64,000 nucleotides of DNA from Paralvinella palmiformis (Eukaryota; Annelida; Polychaeta; Terebellida; Alvinellidae). The notes below the pieces were generated by a model. It searched no databases, was not told where the DNA came from, and worked only from the letters and a program-made list of their open reading frames with translations. Positions within the stretch are counted from its first letter, which is position 1, and each line of letters starts with the position of its first letter. Below, piece by piece: positions 23,801-37,263 of the stretch. Location: the NCBI GenBank assembly GCA_025642065.1, contig JAODUP010000587.1, positions 188,501 to 252,500 of the forward strand, given 5' to 3'. The position numbers were made by a program, and so were the translations under genes.

Positions 23801-25780
23801 GCGAATGAGTGGAGAAGCTCTTGGACACATAGTCACCAAAATTTTTTTAGTGTAGCTCTGTTTTAGTTGTCTCTTGTCACAAGTAAAGCTATAACTGGCC
23901 AATTCTAAACCGATGGGTTAAAAGAAGAAGACCGAACCATGACGGATTAGGCAAGACGATCACCGAACCCGGAGACCCGACAGACACGCCGACGCCACAC
24001 GATGCCCAAACACTACCTGTCCAACTGTGTACCAACGATAAGCCATCCCGACAATGATAGTGAACCAGTTGATGTTTAGGCTCACTATGACCAGCTGCAA
24101 TGCATTGTTGACATAATACATGGGAAACGTGCCTCCCAACACCACCGCTGACTGGATAAATGTACTATTTAGAAGTCTGCAAGGCAAACAGCATAGATAT
24201 GTCAAATATACATAGTTAGATAAGTATCAAACATTGTTAATCTGGCAGTCGGCTTAGAAACGACACTGATATCTCATTCGGTCATGGCAGGCGTTACTCC
24301 ACATTTCACCCTACAAAAACCGCCAATAATATAAATTTACATCATAATGGATGAACGATGATAGCTCTGACGATTGATCATAAGGTATGAGAAATTTAAC
24401 GTACCACTAGTTGGCAAATTAGTTCACATGTTAGATTCATCGAAGAAATTCACTTTATACCAATTACAATTAGTTACGTTTGTTATCCTATACATTATCG
24501 GAGTCAGGCATTTAGTATTATTCTAAATATTCTAATATATATTTCAATTTAAACCACATGGTCACCATACTAACGGGGCAATACTTTATTCGATGGCACA
24601 CTACAGAATATCCCCAAGTTTAGTACAGTTTCAGAGGAAAAAGCTCTGTTCATTTTACTGTTGCTATATCACAGGATTGTCAAAACCAACCAGAAAAATT
24701 TACTTTCAGATAGAATACTAATATTTCAAGCATAGAGAGATATGAAGTATAATTTTTAAACAAACGCGAGCTACACGGATCAAATATATAATCAGCGTAA
24801 GTCCCGATATGGCTGAGGCACGACTCTATTGAGTAACAACCAACAGACACAGGTGTGAGTAGAAGTCGAACCCACAACCTGGAAGTTTGCATCAACCTCT
24901 ACTCAATTGTGATGCAAAGCTGCTCAGGAATACACATGCTGCCATGATGCTCAACTGTATGCTGAATGTTCCATATTGAAGCTTGTCTTTTACTGCAATT
25001 GATGATTGACGTTTTACGGCCACTTTTGAACACATGGTAAGCTAAATGGGCTGAGCAACCTCCAACAGTAATGAAGCCACGTCAAAGATGAAACACCCTT
25101 CAGATATGCCCACGCCAAGATATGAACTCAGGTGGTAGTGATCTGTGGTCCAACACGTTACCAACTAGACCACAGAGGTGTCCCATCTTTCACTGTAATA
25201 AAACCCCATCATTAACCTACTTGAACATCACCATCTTGGAAAATGTTTATATGAGCAATGACCCTATACAGTTATTTGCCAATACACTATGGATGAAATT
25301 ATTTTATTTTACAATAGACATGCTATGCTGCAACATGGAATTTACACAGATCATCATTCATCCTGTAACATAGTTTATCTGTGTTCTGATCAACCTAAAT
25401 AATGCTTCATCATCTATCGCGGTTTACCATCTTATGGTATGCTCAAATTATAATTTGTCCCGTCTCGTGATTTACCCAACTCATGGCCCACTTTATAATT
25501 CAGCACCTATAAATAAAACGTGATTCATCGTGTGTCATGGTTGACCTGTCTCACATAATGGCACATGCCATTTATTTATGTATAAACTTTACTAAAAACG
25601 ACTTTCAGACGTGACCCTTCTGATAAATAAACATTATCGCACACATACGTAGACGTTATGACTGAAAACAAACGCAAATTGTGTCTAAATTATCATTAAG
25701 CATAATGTATTATCATAGTTACTGCTACAACCACTTCTAACAGGAGCGGACAAACACCAGCACCTATTACGAGGCACTCC

Positions 25781-25816
<36 letters not shown>

Positions 25817-28800
25817 CGCCAACTATAAAAAAGAAGACAGGTAAACCCAGGACGTAAAACACTCTGGCAGTGACCACCCTCAGGGTATTTCGGCTCCATC
25901 TTTCCGTACTGCTCCCCTGTCAGTGGTGGGGAAGGTGGGTTCTCAACCACTCCAACATAGAAGGCTGTGCTGATTAAGCGACAGCCTAGGGATTGTCCCC
26001 CGAACTACAAGCAAGCAACCCAGGAAATAAATAGTAAACTTGAACACAAACGACGAGACATACTGTTTACTTGACACACCGCGATTAAACAACAGACCAT
26101 CGATGACTCAACTAGACATGTGAACCAGCATGGATGCGTAAATATTAAAATAGACTATGCGAAGGCATACTAGAAATGAACCGCGCCTTCTTAACATCGC
26201 TGGTCACAGGAATAACGTAGCAGTTAAATATCAGCAAGGTTACGACACGGTAGAGGTGTCAAATATAAACAGGAGATACACGGCCAATGCTTCATTCTAA
26301 AACACTTAATCTACTATTTAATCTACATAGTCTAAAGTTGTAGATCATCTGGTATCGTGATTTGTCTTGTGTAATGGCTGAAATAAATCATGATTCACCT
26401 TCTACTTATGGCTTACATAGATCATGAGACTGATTCATGCAGCTTCCTTCTTTTTATATCTCAACAAGCAAGTATGATGTACAATGGAATTGTACCATGA
26501 GTGTATGTGCGTGCGTGCGTATGCGTGTGCACACGCCAACTTATGATTGTATTCATGACAAATAAATCTGCCAGCAATAAAATACTTCGAAATCTACCCA
26601 AATTGGTCAGGTCATTGCCCCCAAAACAGTCACACGGAATATAAAACCGGAAGTCTGACTAATAAAATAGTGATCACTGCTAACAACAACAACAACAACA
26701 AATAATAACTGGGAAAATCACAACAACGGCCAAAACAAAATATCACGACAACGGAATCTTACAGCCGCCAGGAGGCCAACAACAACACGTCTAACCGTAA
26801 CGGGATCATGAAAACTTTCACCTTCAAACGACCTCTAATGACTGTCGGGAGGAAACGCTCATAACACAGAACTGATAGAAATATCAACTTCACATCTAAT
26901 TAATCAATAAGTAACCCATTCCTCGACACCAAAACAACCACCATCAACGGCGTCCTCATTCACCTCAGGTAACCTTATATGGCATTAATGATATAAAAGG
27001 AGATATCCAACTAAATTCACTCAACGTGTTCAATTCAATTACAATAATCAATTTCAGCACAATTCAGGATCCCACCACCCCCCCCTCCTCCTACACTATA
27101 TCATGTGACTGTGACCGGACTCGGTTTAACCCATACACTCGTTTTGTCCGCATTTGCTGCCAGAGCCAATTGCAAATATGAAATGAACGTTGGTCAAATC
27201 GGAGAGCCGATTAAACGGGAGTATTAATATCCCAAAGCCAGACAAACCAATTGGCGTTATAAGACGGATCCGGAATAATGATGTCGTGATCATGGTTTTT
27301 AGAGAAAGAAAACATACTAAACAATTGGCAATATTCCTCGGCGCAGGTTAAACTGGGCCACCACCCCCCCTGCCTGCCTTGTCAAAGTTGATCACTTCAC
27401 AACCAGGCGAATAATGAGTGAAATATCTATATCCTGTTTTTTAATAAGGATTAAACGTTTACGAACAAAACGCATACACACCGAGGACCATCTACTGATA
27501 TTAGTTTGCCAGATACAATAACCGTATTATTGAATAGAACACAAATGACATTTATAGCTGAATACGCTGTAAGAGCAAAGTATCGGTTTATTCAGTCTAT
27601 TTTCAATAAACAAATCACGAGTCTATTCACTAGAGAGCTCTACATTATAAGTTTATTCTAGATAAGGTATATATCTAGTTCTATAATATCTTAAGCGATG
27701 CTTCTGTAATGAAACCTACTGAGAACAGCCTGACGGAAGTTCAGCTACAGTTCGTCAAATGGTTGGGATATTTGTAAAATATCGTTTCTGGTTTATATAT
27801 AATTTATATAGAACAACAGTTGTGATAATCAACACATTCACTCAACAAATTTTCGTATCTATTTATTGATCAATGTTTATTTATATTGACGTGCTATTTT
27901 TCATGAACTAAATGACCCCACGTAAGACCGACGCCAACACAAAACAGAGCATTTACACTCACTCATTCACTAACTGATCCACAAATCTGGGGGGGGGAGG
28001 GTGGACGACAATACGTCTTATATATTTATTGCAAGCATGATCGTAACTTAAAGATACAACTGGGAAGTAAACTGACATTACTTCTATCTCCTGGTGCTAG
28101 TAGGGTCACCTTCGTCCAGAATTTAGCATGATACACACTGTACTCTATGTGCCACGTTGACTAAATGTCCCGGGATTAATCTCTCCCGCAGCCTGCCAAA
28201 CAACCCCCCCGCCCCTACTGATAACAACCTATTACACACCAGTATTCCATCAGTGAGTGATGTATAGCGAGCCATGGAATATATCAGCCTTGTTTACTCG
28301 AAACGTGCGCCTCTGCGAGCGTGCGTGCGTGCGCGCGCGTCTGTAAAACATTAATGCTTAAAATAGGACTAATATCGATTTCGACCGCCAGGTGAAGAAT
28401 ACGTGTCACCATAGCGACAGTGACATCTGTTGTCGGGGTTCGGTAGCACTTTTACTAATTAACCAGCATATTAATCAACCGTACATCTATTTAATATGGC
28501 CCACATAAAGGCCTTTATCATTGATGAGGCAATAGAGGTATGTGAGACCGTAAGTCGACACAAAAGGGTTACTTAATATTGGTTTATTTTAGTTGCCTCT
28601 TCTGATATAATAATATGTAGGATGATAGCACTGTCCAATTATAAATATTGGTAGATGATGATGATCGGTATTGTATGGCCACTTTTGTGTACATGGTAGG
28701 CTAAATGGGCCCAGCGACCTCCACAGGTAATGAAGCGAAGTCGAAGATGTAACACCCTTCAGATATGCCCACGCCAAGATTCGAACACGGGTGAGGTAAT

Positions 28801-31800
28801 CTATGGTTCAAAACGCTACCGCTAGACCACGGAGGCGCCTCGACATATTGGTAGAAATTAGAAACATGACAGTAATTAGATTATTGGGTAAAGTCTGATA
28901 TAATAATTATAACTATCAGCCAAAATAGTAATAATCTGTTTATTATTCTAATCAGAGAACATATTGTTTCAAGGTCATCACATTTAAGTACATCCTGTTC
29001 ATGTTGCTGTTTCTAGGCCACTTTTGTGCATATGGTAAGTTCAACGGGCCTAGCAGTCTCCACAGCTAATCAGACCAGGTGAAAGATGAAACACCCTTCG
29101 GACATATCCTGGTCAGGGTTTGAATCTAGGTACTGAAGGCCGGTGGCCAGCCGCGATACAAGTTAGGCCAAAGGAGAAGTGCACAAAGTATACCTTGTAA
29201 ATGTGAACCAATACAACATTTAATAAAACAGTCACGTGATCGCGAGAGTATCACGATTAGTGGGATAAGGTGGGATGTCAATCACTCCAGGCTACAATTA
29301 GACGATATGACCGAGAGGCTAAATACTCTACACAGTCAGGAAGAAATATTCCAATCCCAGTGCTATACTGTCAAGATCCACACCGTAGATATTAGATTAT
29401 TGGAGGCTGAACCATCAGCAAGATACAGGAAACAGAGCATCAGTTTCTCCATTTAAACAAAAGATGTTTTGACACGGGGACAGTCCAGGCCAGTTAATGA
29501 ATTAAACCAATTGTTTTATCTAAGCCTTACTTCGATGTGTAAAAGTAAAACTGATGAAACTTTAATTTTGATTATTTATCTTCATCTGAATAATGCCACT
29601 GGTACGAAAACTACATCTGTGTACCACCTGGCTTAATGCACATGTAATCAGCATGATAGCGATTTGAAGATTAACGAATAAAGGCCCTGGCATACTCCTG
29701 GGATTGGTGATGATTGTGTACACGGTAGGCTAAATGGGCCTCCAAAGGTACAGAATTCAAGTCAAAGATGAAACACCCTTCGGATTTGCCCACGGCGAGA
29801 TTCAAACTCAAGTGGTAGTGATCTGTTGTCCAACGCGCTACCAACTAGACCACTAAGGTGCCGGTATCCTCCTGGGAGAAACCATTTTAAAATGAGAATC
29901 TGCCACAGAAGACCACCTGCGTCCGAGAACAAATATTTGAGATGGTTTCAAACATAATGATTAAAATAAAATGGTCTGTTTGTTTTGATGTACTACGTTA
30001 TCACTCTGATCTATCCTTTAATGTCACAGTCGTTCAGTCTTAAACATGTCACACAACCTAATGTTATTAGTGATTTGTTGTCACACGATTATGTTTGATT
30101 TGTTGTCACATGATTATGTTGGTGTTGTCTCTAAATTTGCCGCCATAAACAATGGAAGAAATGATTCTATACCACGTTCTGTTGTAATATTTCACATATC
30201 GCAGTTGTTATATCGGAAGAATACCATGCCACACAGCACAGGGGTCACATGCTGATCAAGATATAAGCAACTTTTTTATGTGTGATTATATCAGATACAA
30301 AGGCAAATAACTGTTGCCCTAATTACAACAAGAAGTTGTAACCTTCCACGGCCAGATATAAGATATATGTGGCACAAAAACCAACCAAAAACATATATAT
30401 GTAAATATCCTGACAGGTAAACCAAACAGGACAATTTATAATAGATGAATACAAGACTGGAAAATTCAATCAACCCCCCCCCCATCAAACAAGTTTGGAC
30501 AGTCAACACTCCATTCGATCAGATCAGACTGTGTACGGTTATCCAGAAATAGACAGGACACTTAGTTATCATCCTAGACAGCTTCCCATCATCATCATGA
30601 CATACGATCCCATCATAGTCAGAGAGGAAAACTAAAAGATGCCAAATATTGACTGCTCATCGAGGGATGGACGGATGGGATGGTTGGCTAGCTGGTTGCA
30701 TGCTTGTAACATCATCTATAATCCTGATGGCTAGTTTACGAGAGGGAGACGAGACATGCCATTGTCATGAGTGACTACAATGTTAATTCCTAACAATAGC
30801 AACACGGAGGGATAAATTATTGATACACCAATAATTCATTCAGGCACACGGCGAAAATGAGATAAATACTTATGTGAAATGATGCTAAATACAAACTGTA
30901 TAAACATACATCGTAGATCAGAAACATGACACGACACTATCTGACTGCTGCTAAATGATGTACCATAAAGACTACTGAAATATAGATAAGATATTAATAG
31001 GTCATTAAAAGGGGTGTGATTCAGGTATGGATGGCTTGGTTGTTTATTTTCGTGTGTACATGTGTGGATAGCTTTTATGTATGGGCACACACACACACGC
31101 GCACACCTATATACACACCCATATTAATGTTTCTGCATCTATGTGTATGTGTGGATAAAGATGCTATATGCGTAAAACAATTGTTAACAAAATGCAGTTT
31201 TCATGTAAATATCTGGGGTGCCACTACGGCCAAACTGGTACCACTTTTAGCCAAAGAGCTGATCTACCTTTGTCTGAAGGGTGTTTCATCTTTAACTTAG
31301 CCTCATCACCTCTGCAGATTGCTTACATGTAGCTCATGTAGCCTAACATAAGTAGAAAGAAATTTATGCAAAACAACAATCTTTTTATGGGTGTCTGTAT
31401 GTAATGTAATGTGTGTGTGAGAGGGGGGGCAGTCCAGCACACCTTTGTGAATGAGTAGGAGATAATCCGGACTGAAAATTTAGAAAAAGTAGGAGAAAAG
31501 TAGGAAAATCCAAGAAAAAGAGTAGGACGTGTAACACGATTATTTGTGTTTATAGAGAATAAATGAGTGTGTGCAATCAAAAAGCGATAGCATTGAGAAT
31601 ATACATAAACATCTTTATGTGGTGCTCGGTGTGTACCTGTATACAATATTGGTTATCCAAAACATCACGAATCTCAGGTAATAAGAGCCTACCCTCTAAT
31701 GAACCCCTTTGTCAACAGATGTGGGGAGTTTGATAATAGCTTACCCCCCTAAACAGTTACAAGCTCCATAGTGAAGTAATCTATCTACATATGTTCTAGA

Positions 31801-33263
31801 TGTTCATAACACGTTCACCAAGTGGTCATTTGGAACTCGTATGTTTATCCATCTATTATTTGGCCTCTGAAGGCCTCTTAAGTACACAATAAAGCTAGCT
31901 ATCTATCTACCTAATGATGCTCATTGTTGAATTTGCCCTCTTTCTATACCCCTCCACACTCTTCGAAGCATTCATGGGTTGATGCAACAACTATCATAGA
32001 AATGTTTTTACCGGATTTGATGTCCCTTCTCGGCTCATTTATGGCTAATAGTAATAGAGACAACTAAGCAGGCAACCCTGGTGCTCACATATGCGAGAAC
32101 AACGGTTCTTTTACATCCCATATTACATTCACATGATATGAGATGGACAGCAATTGTTACTATAAAACAAAACAAACTAATTGTCATTAAGCGGGGATTA
32201 TAAAGCTACCGTGACGATAGCGTGTGGCTTTCGGGCACGACTGAATAAGTAATAGTATGCCTTTTATTAAATATGTGTGCGAGCAATCGAGCAACGTAAA
32301 CTTGACCCTCAGTTCGCTCATCCATAAAAATGCATTAAAGGATATTTTCTAGCTAAGTAGGAGGCATGTAACCATATCAACGTGAAATTGGATGGTAATA
32401 ATTTAAATCAGGCATCTAAAAATTCATTCATAACTACAGTTAGAAGTTGAAATGTAAATGTTATATAGTTCAGAATGAATTTGCTAATAATCATTTATTG
32501 GATTAAAATGTAGTAAATAAAGCCCCCCCCCCCCCGAGTGTTATGAGGTGGATGAGTACTGTTAGGATGTGAGGAGATAACAGAAGTGAGAGACATACAT
32601 AACAAAAGGAACAAATTTTGAGTACCAGATATTCCAGCCCAAAGTGACTGGCTCATGAAGAGCCTACATTGATAATATTTGTAAATGAAAATGTTACAAA
32701 TATCACTTAATATATTGTATATTTACTTGCAAAATCAGGTGGTCCCTCATATTTTGCCATGCCATTGTAATATTCTCTCAGTTACCTCATTTGGAACGGC
32801 ACTAGCCTATACATGTTATATTTAAATTTCATCTCACATTTAGATTTTGAGGGTATAAATTTTTTACCGGTATATGTTGGTATCATATGGTGACCCAAAT
32901 TGTGAAATATGTGATGACGCAAAGACAGAAGTTCTCATAATTGCTGAATTTTAAAATGCACATTTTCATAGTAATTCACGTTATTTCTAAATTATGTGTA
33001 GCAAAACAAAACAAAAAAGCAGGAAAAGCAGAAAATAATAGGAATTTTGTGGAGAAAAGGTAGTAAAAATAGAACAGAGACAGAAAAATAGGGAAAAAAT
33101 AGGACAGCCCGATGTATGTATATACACAACAGCTCTTAAATCCCCATAACCCTATGGACAACTCAGTACTAAAGGAAACAAACCCAGTACCAGTGTGTGT
33201 GTTACAGTTAATCTGTATAATCAGGTAATATACATACTACCTGATTATACAGATTAACTGTAA

Positions 33264-33316
<53 letters not shown>

Positions 33317-36300
33317 GTACAGATTGGTGATGGCGCAGTAAGTTAGAGCATAGGAGTCGTAGTCGAAGGGTTGTGTGTTCGAGGCTCCGGGAGCTGCAAA
33401 GCTGTCATGTAGCAACTGGTTCACTCATCCATAAAAAATAAGTACCTGACAGGACGCGATGGTTATGTGTTTGAGTAACGCTTTGCACCTTTAATGGCAG
33501 CATGCGTTGTATACTCCCCTGGGAGTTGAGAAGTCATCTTGATGGAAACAGGTCTGAATCAGGGATAATAATATTGTACAGGCCTCAGAACAGGGTTACT
33601 TTGTTCTGGTGCTACATAAATATGCTTCATTATATATATGATAACACAGAGATCATCCCCTCCCTTCACTACTAGTCTTTGGAGTGGTTCATGCTCTGCC
33701 AAAATAATTGAACATAAGACTGTCTTTGATGGCATCTGCTCGTATAATTCAGCTGAGCTGTTGTAAGTATACGATTTATCAATATTGATAAAGCTGTCTG
33801 TGAAAGAACACATCCATCATCAATTCACATAAAAACCTATCCATTGATCTAAATAAATTTTTTCTTTGGATGGATATCTGGATAGAAGCCAGAACAGGTT
33901 AGAATGCCACCATCTCTTAACATCGTTCATTCTCTTCTTTAAGACTCACCTGTTCGTGAGAATCTTCTGTTTCTGGTCAATAAGATGCACCCATCAATAT
34001 TTCTATTTTTAGATAGCTGATATACTATATTGGGGCTTTGCCAAACGGTGCCATTGAATATTATAGTAAGAGCGTGTTGTTATATTTATATCTGTATTAT
34101 TATTATTAGCTACTTGGTCACAAAGGATATTTTCTGAGCCTTAAGGAAAATTGTTACAGTAACCCCCCCCCCCTCCGCAAATACTATGCATGTACACGGA
34201 TCACTTGATGAGACAAGATTAATCTCGATAAAAAAATCCAGGACTTCTGGAGGGTGGTTATGATATAGCAGTACCTGGCTTAGGGCACTGAGGGCCCTTT
34301 GAGGAATATTGACTGTATTGGTAGTTATCATATAATCAACAACCACTGTTAAGCAAACATGATGTTCTGTTAAATAGGGCATCGAATTCAACTGGCTCAA
34401 CAAATAGTGCCGGTAATCACAATTCCTACAATGGACATTCTGTTTCCACTTTACTGTGTGGTTCTAAGAACTTCGGATTTTAATGTGAATAGAAAAAAGA
34501 GAACTCGTGTTTCGGATTATATTTGGTGGATTTCACACATAGGGTTAGATTCGTGGCGACTAAGCAGGGTGGTAACAGCTTTAGCCTGGGGGCCGAAATT
34601 TACTGAAAACCAATTTCTATGGGACTTCCATCCAGATGAAAAATACTGTATGCGTACACACACACACACAGACACACACAGTGAAATAGATGAAAGCAGC
34701 TATGCCAAGAAAGGTACTTTGCTTGCACAAGCGAAACAACAGAGGCAAAACCATAGCTGTATGTCTTCCAGCGGTGACCTTTCCAGTGAGCTCTTTAAAA
34801 CAGGGGGGAGAGAGGGGGGGAGACATAAACCGAAAACATGCATAATACCAATACTGATTTGAAATGTATAAAATGAAAGTATTCCAAATGCCATGAAGAG
34901 TGATGACAGGTAGCCGGCAGTCACCAACCTACGCCAAGTGTAAGAATCGCATACCTGTCCACGAGAAATGAGGGAACGTGCCATTTTGAGTATGACAACA
35001 AACCAGATGAGATTTAACAGTTGAAGGACAATCAAAAGGATGTTATAAACGAAATAGGCTGGCGGAAAGCCGACAATATGGTGACCTTCATTTAATGTGC
35101 TGCGAAGGAGTCTGCAATTGTAAAAAGAAGGCAAAACATGGAGTGTTTACATCACGCAGCGTGTGTGTGTGTATGTGTGTCAGTAGGTGAGCGGCTGTAG
35201 GCGCCGGCGGCGTGTGTGCACAGGCATGCGTGTGTGCTGCTGTCTTTGTATGCACTCGTCTGTACCACGTATGCCTCTTGAGCTACGGATGGAGCTAAAC
35301 CAAACAGGTAACACGTTAATAACCGATCAAGTGAAAAATAGCTGTCAGACTATAGCACAAAACATTATTATCAACTGTAGAGACGTGAAAAAATAACATA
35401 CAGTAATTTTAATTCTACCCGTCGGTGAGTTGACACAATGAGCACTTCTAACACGGTTTACACTTATGACCGATCCGTGTGCCCAGTGCAGTGATTAATG
35501 GCGAGAAATAAGACAGTCAACAGTAATACGCTTAACGAATGCGCTAACTTTAATAAAAGTTGTATGATAAAATATCTCACCTCAGAGGATATATGACGAG
35601 GCGGGTAATAAACCATACCACGGCGAAGATAATGAACAGTACATCACACAACTTGTGATACTTGCAGTACTTAGCCATTTTGGCACCCTGTGAAAAAAAA
35701 AACGGCGGTAATTAAAATAATAATAAAGCATACATTTTAATCATACGTCAGCTATACAGAGAAAGTTTCACACATTTCTAGTTATTACAGTACACCTGTT
35801 ACCAAATTTACAAAAAATCGCATGTTTTATTAGAAACCGAATACGAGACGCAAACAGTGGATGAATTATAAATAAAGTCGGAGGTTTTCTGTGTAACCAG
35901 CTATTATTATCTGTAACATAGGGTCAACAGAACAGAGAGTACTAGAAGAAATTAGCTATATGGTAATAAAACCTAAAAAGACACTGAAATTGATCAAATA
36001 TCAATCAGACTAAATAGAGAAATTGTTCAGTTCACATTTAACACCTGACCCACTATATCGAACATACTGACAATCAATGAGATGTTTTTAATCAGAAGTC
36101 AATTACATAAATGCTGGAAGATAAATAAATAAACAAACCATATTATACTAATAACAATTATTATTATTATTATTATTAATTAGGAGAATCATAGACTCGA
36201 AAATATTTCTTCAACTGAAATTAATCATGGTATTAATGGGCCGAGTGAAATAGTTGCTATTACTGGTTTTGTCAGTGGTATTACAATTATAGCTTAATTT

Positions 36301-36682
36301 TTATAATATATACAATCTAACCTGACTTGTATGCCAACTTTGGGACCTGGCTGTTAACCCCAAATATCACATTATTTAATCGATCACACGATCAACACCA
36401 TCGTGATCGCCACCTAATGACCTTGACATTATGTCAATCAATTCACAGATTACCAGAAACATTTCGGGTCAGTGTGCAGCAGTAATAGCAGGGGGGGGAG
36501 GGGGTATTTAGATGGCAAAATATGGTATCCGTATTCCATACGCATTCAGGTGGTGCCTTAATATGGGCCAGAGGTTATAACTGGGGGCATTATAATGGCA
36601 GGAAATAGGTTCCTTATCAAATTTTAGCGTAGGTGCGGTTGACTGTTGTTTGCGGGTGGCCGGGCTAGACTATACTTTTATA

Positions 36683-36718
<36 letters not shown>

Positions 36719-37214
36719 GATGCCTAGATTTACCTGAACACTTTGTAAATATTAATTCAGATGACTTAAGGTTCCATAATTAATTCATTCACACATTTCT
36801 ACAATATTTAAATGATCGTTTCAGTCAAAACAGCATGGAAATGGCTGACGATTATTTCTTAACTGAGATTAACCTACTTAGCATAAATTTACTACTTAAA
36901 CGCAGTGCACTACACCAAAGGTAGGTAAGCGACCTTGGCAAGCCATTGTCACCCCCCAGTGCGTATGAGTCAGTCTTAATGCACAATTGATATAAACAAA
37001 CATGGCATGATCTTGGTCAGTGGCTGTTTCTAGTGTAACTTCACTGTTCGTCTCATGGTCAAAACAAAATACAAGTGGACCTCCCTTAGGAATGGTCCAA
37101 TGGCAAAGACTATCAAACACAACGTAGATTGATTCTAGTGGTGGATAATGAGTGAGGATAGAATATGTGATAAATGCAGAGATGTTTCTTGTGTGTGTGT
37201 GTGTGTGCACGTGG

Positions 37215-37263
<49 letters not shown>

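Larger units (their letters stand above)
22280..24016 (-). other. Ceramide synthase intron between exons 8b and 8a
   Basis: 1.7 kb with family D SINEs, an (AG)n-type patch near 22380-22400 and 22765-22800, and short GTA-type repeats near 23140-23185. No further exon copy is seen. Confidence 0.7.
24177..34954 (-). other. Ceramide synthase intron between exons 8c and 8b
   Basis: 10.8 kb, the longest intron. Contains SINEs (24800, 25001, 28650, 29009, 29706, 31222, 33325), a family B tail (25880), (CT)n at about 25781-25811, a CA array and a 32-bp hairpin at 33196-33269. I looked for further copies of exon 8 (the W-F helix motif and the 'FP.YY' motif) and saw none. Confidence 0.7.

Noticed and set aside
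34407..34862. 151-codon open frame on the plus strand
   Set aside because: Low-complexity, includes CA repeats (THTHTDTH), no family likeness and no splice context; it lies just downstream of exon 8c in the intron of the opposite gene.
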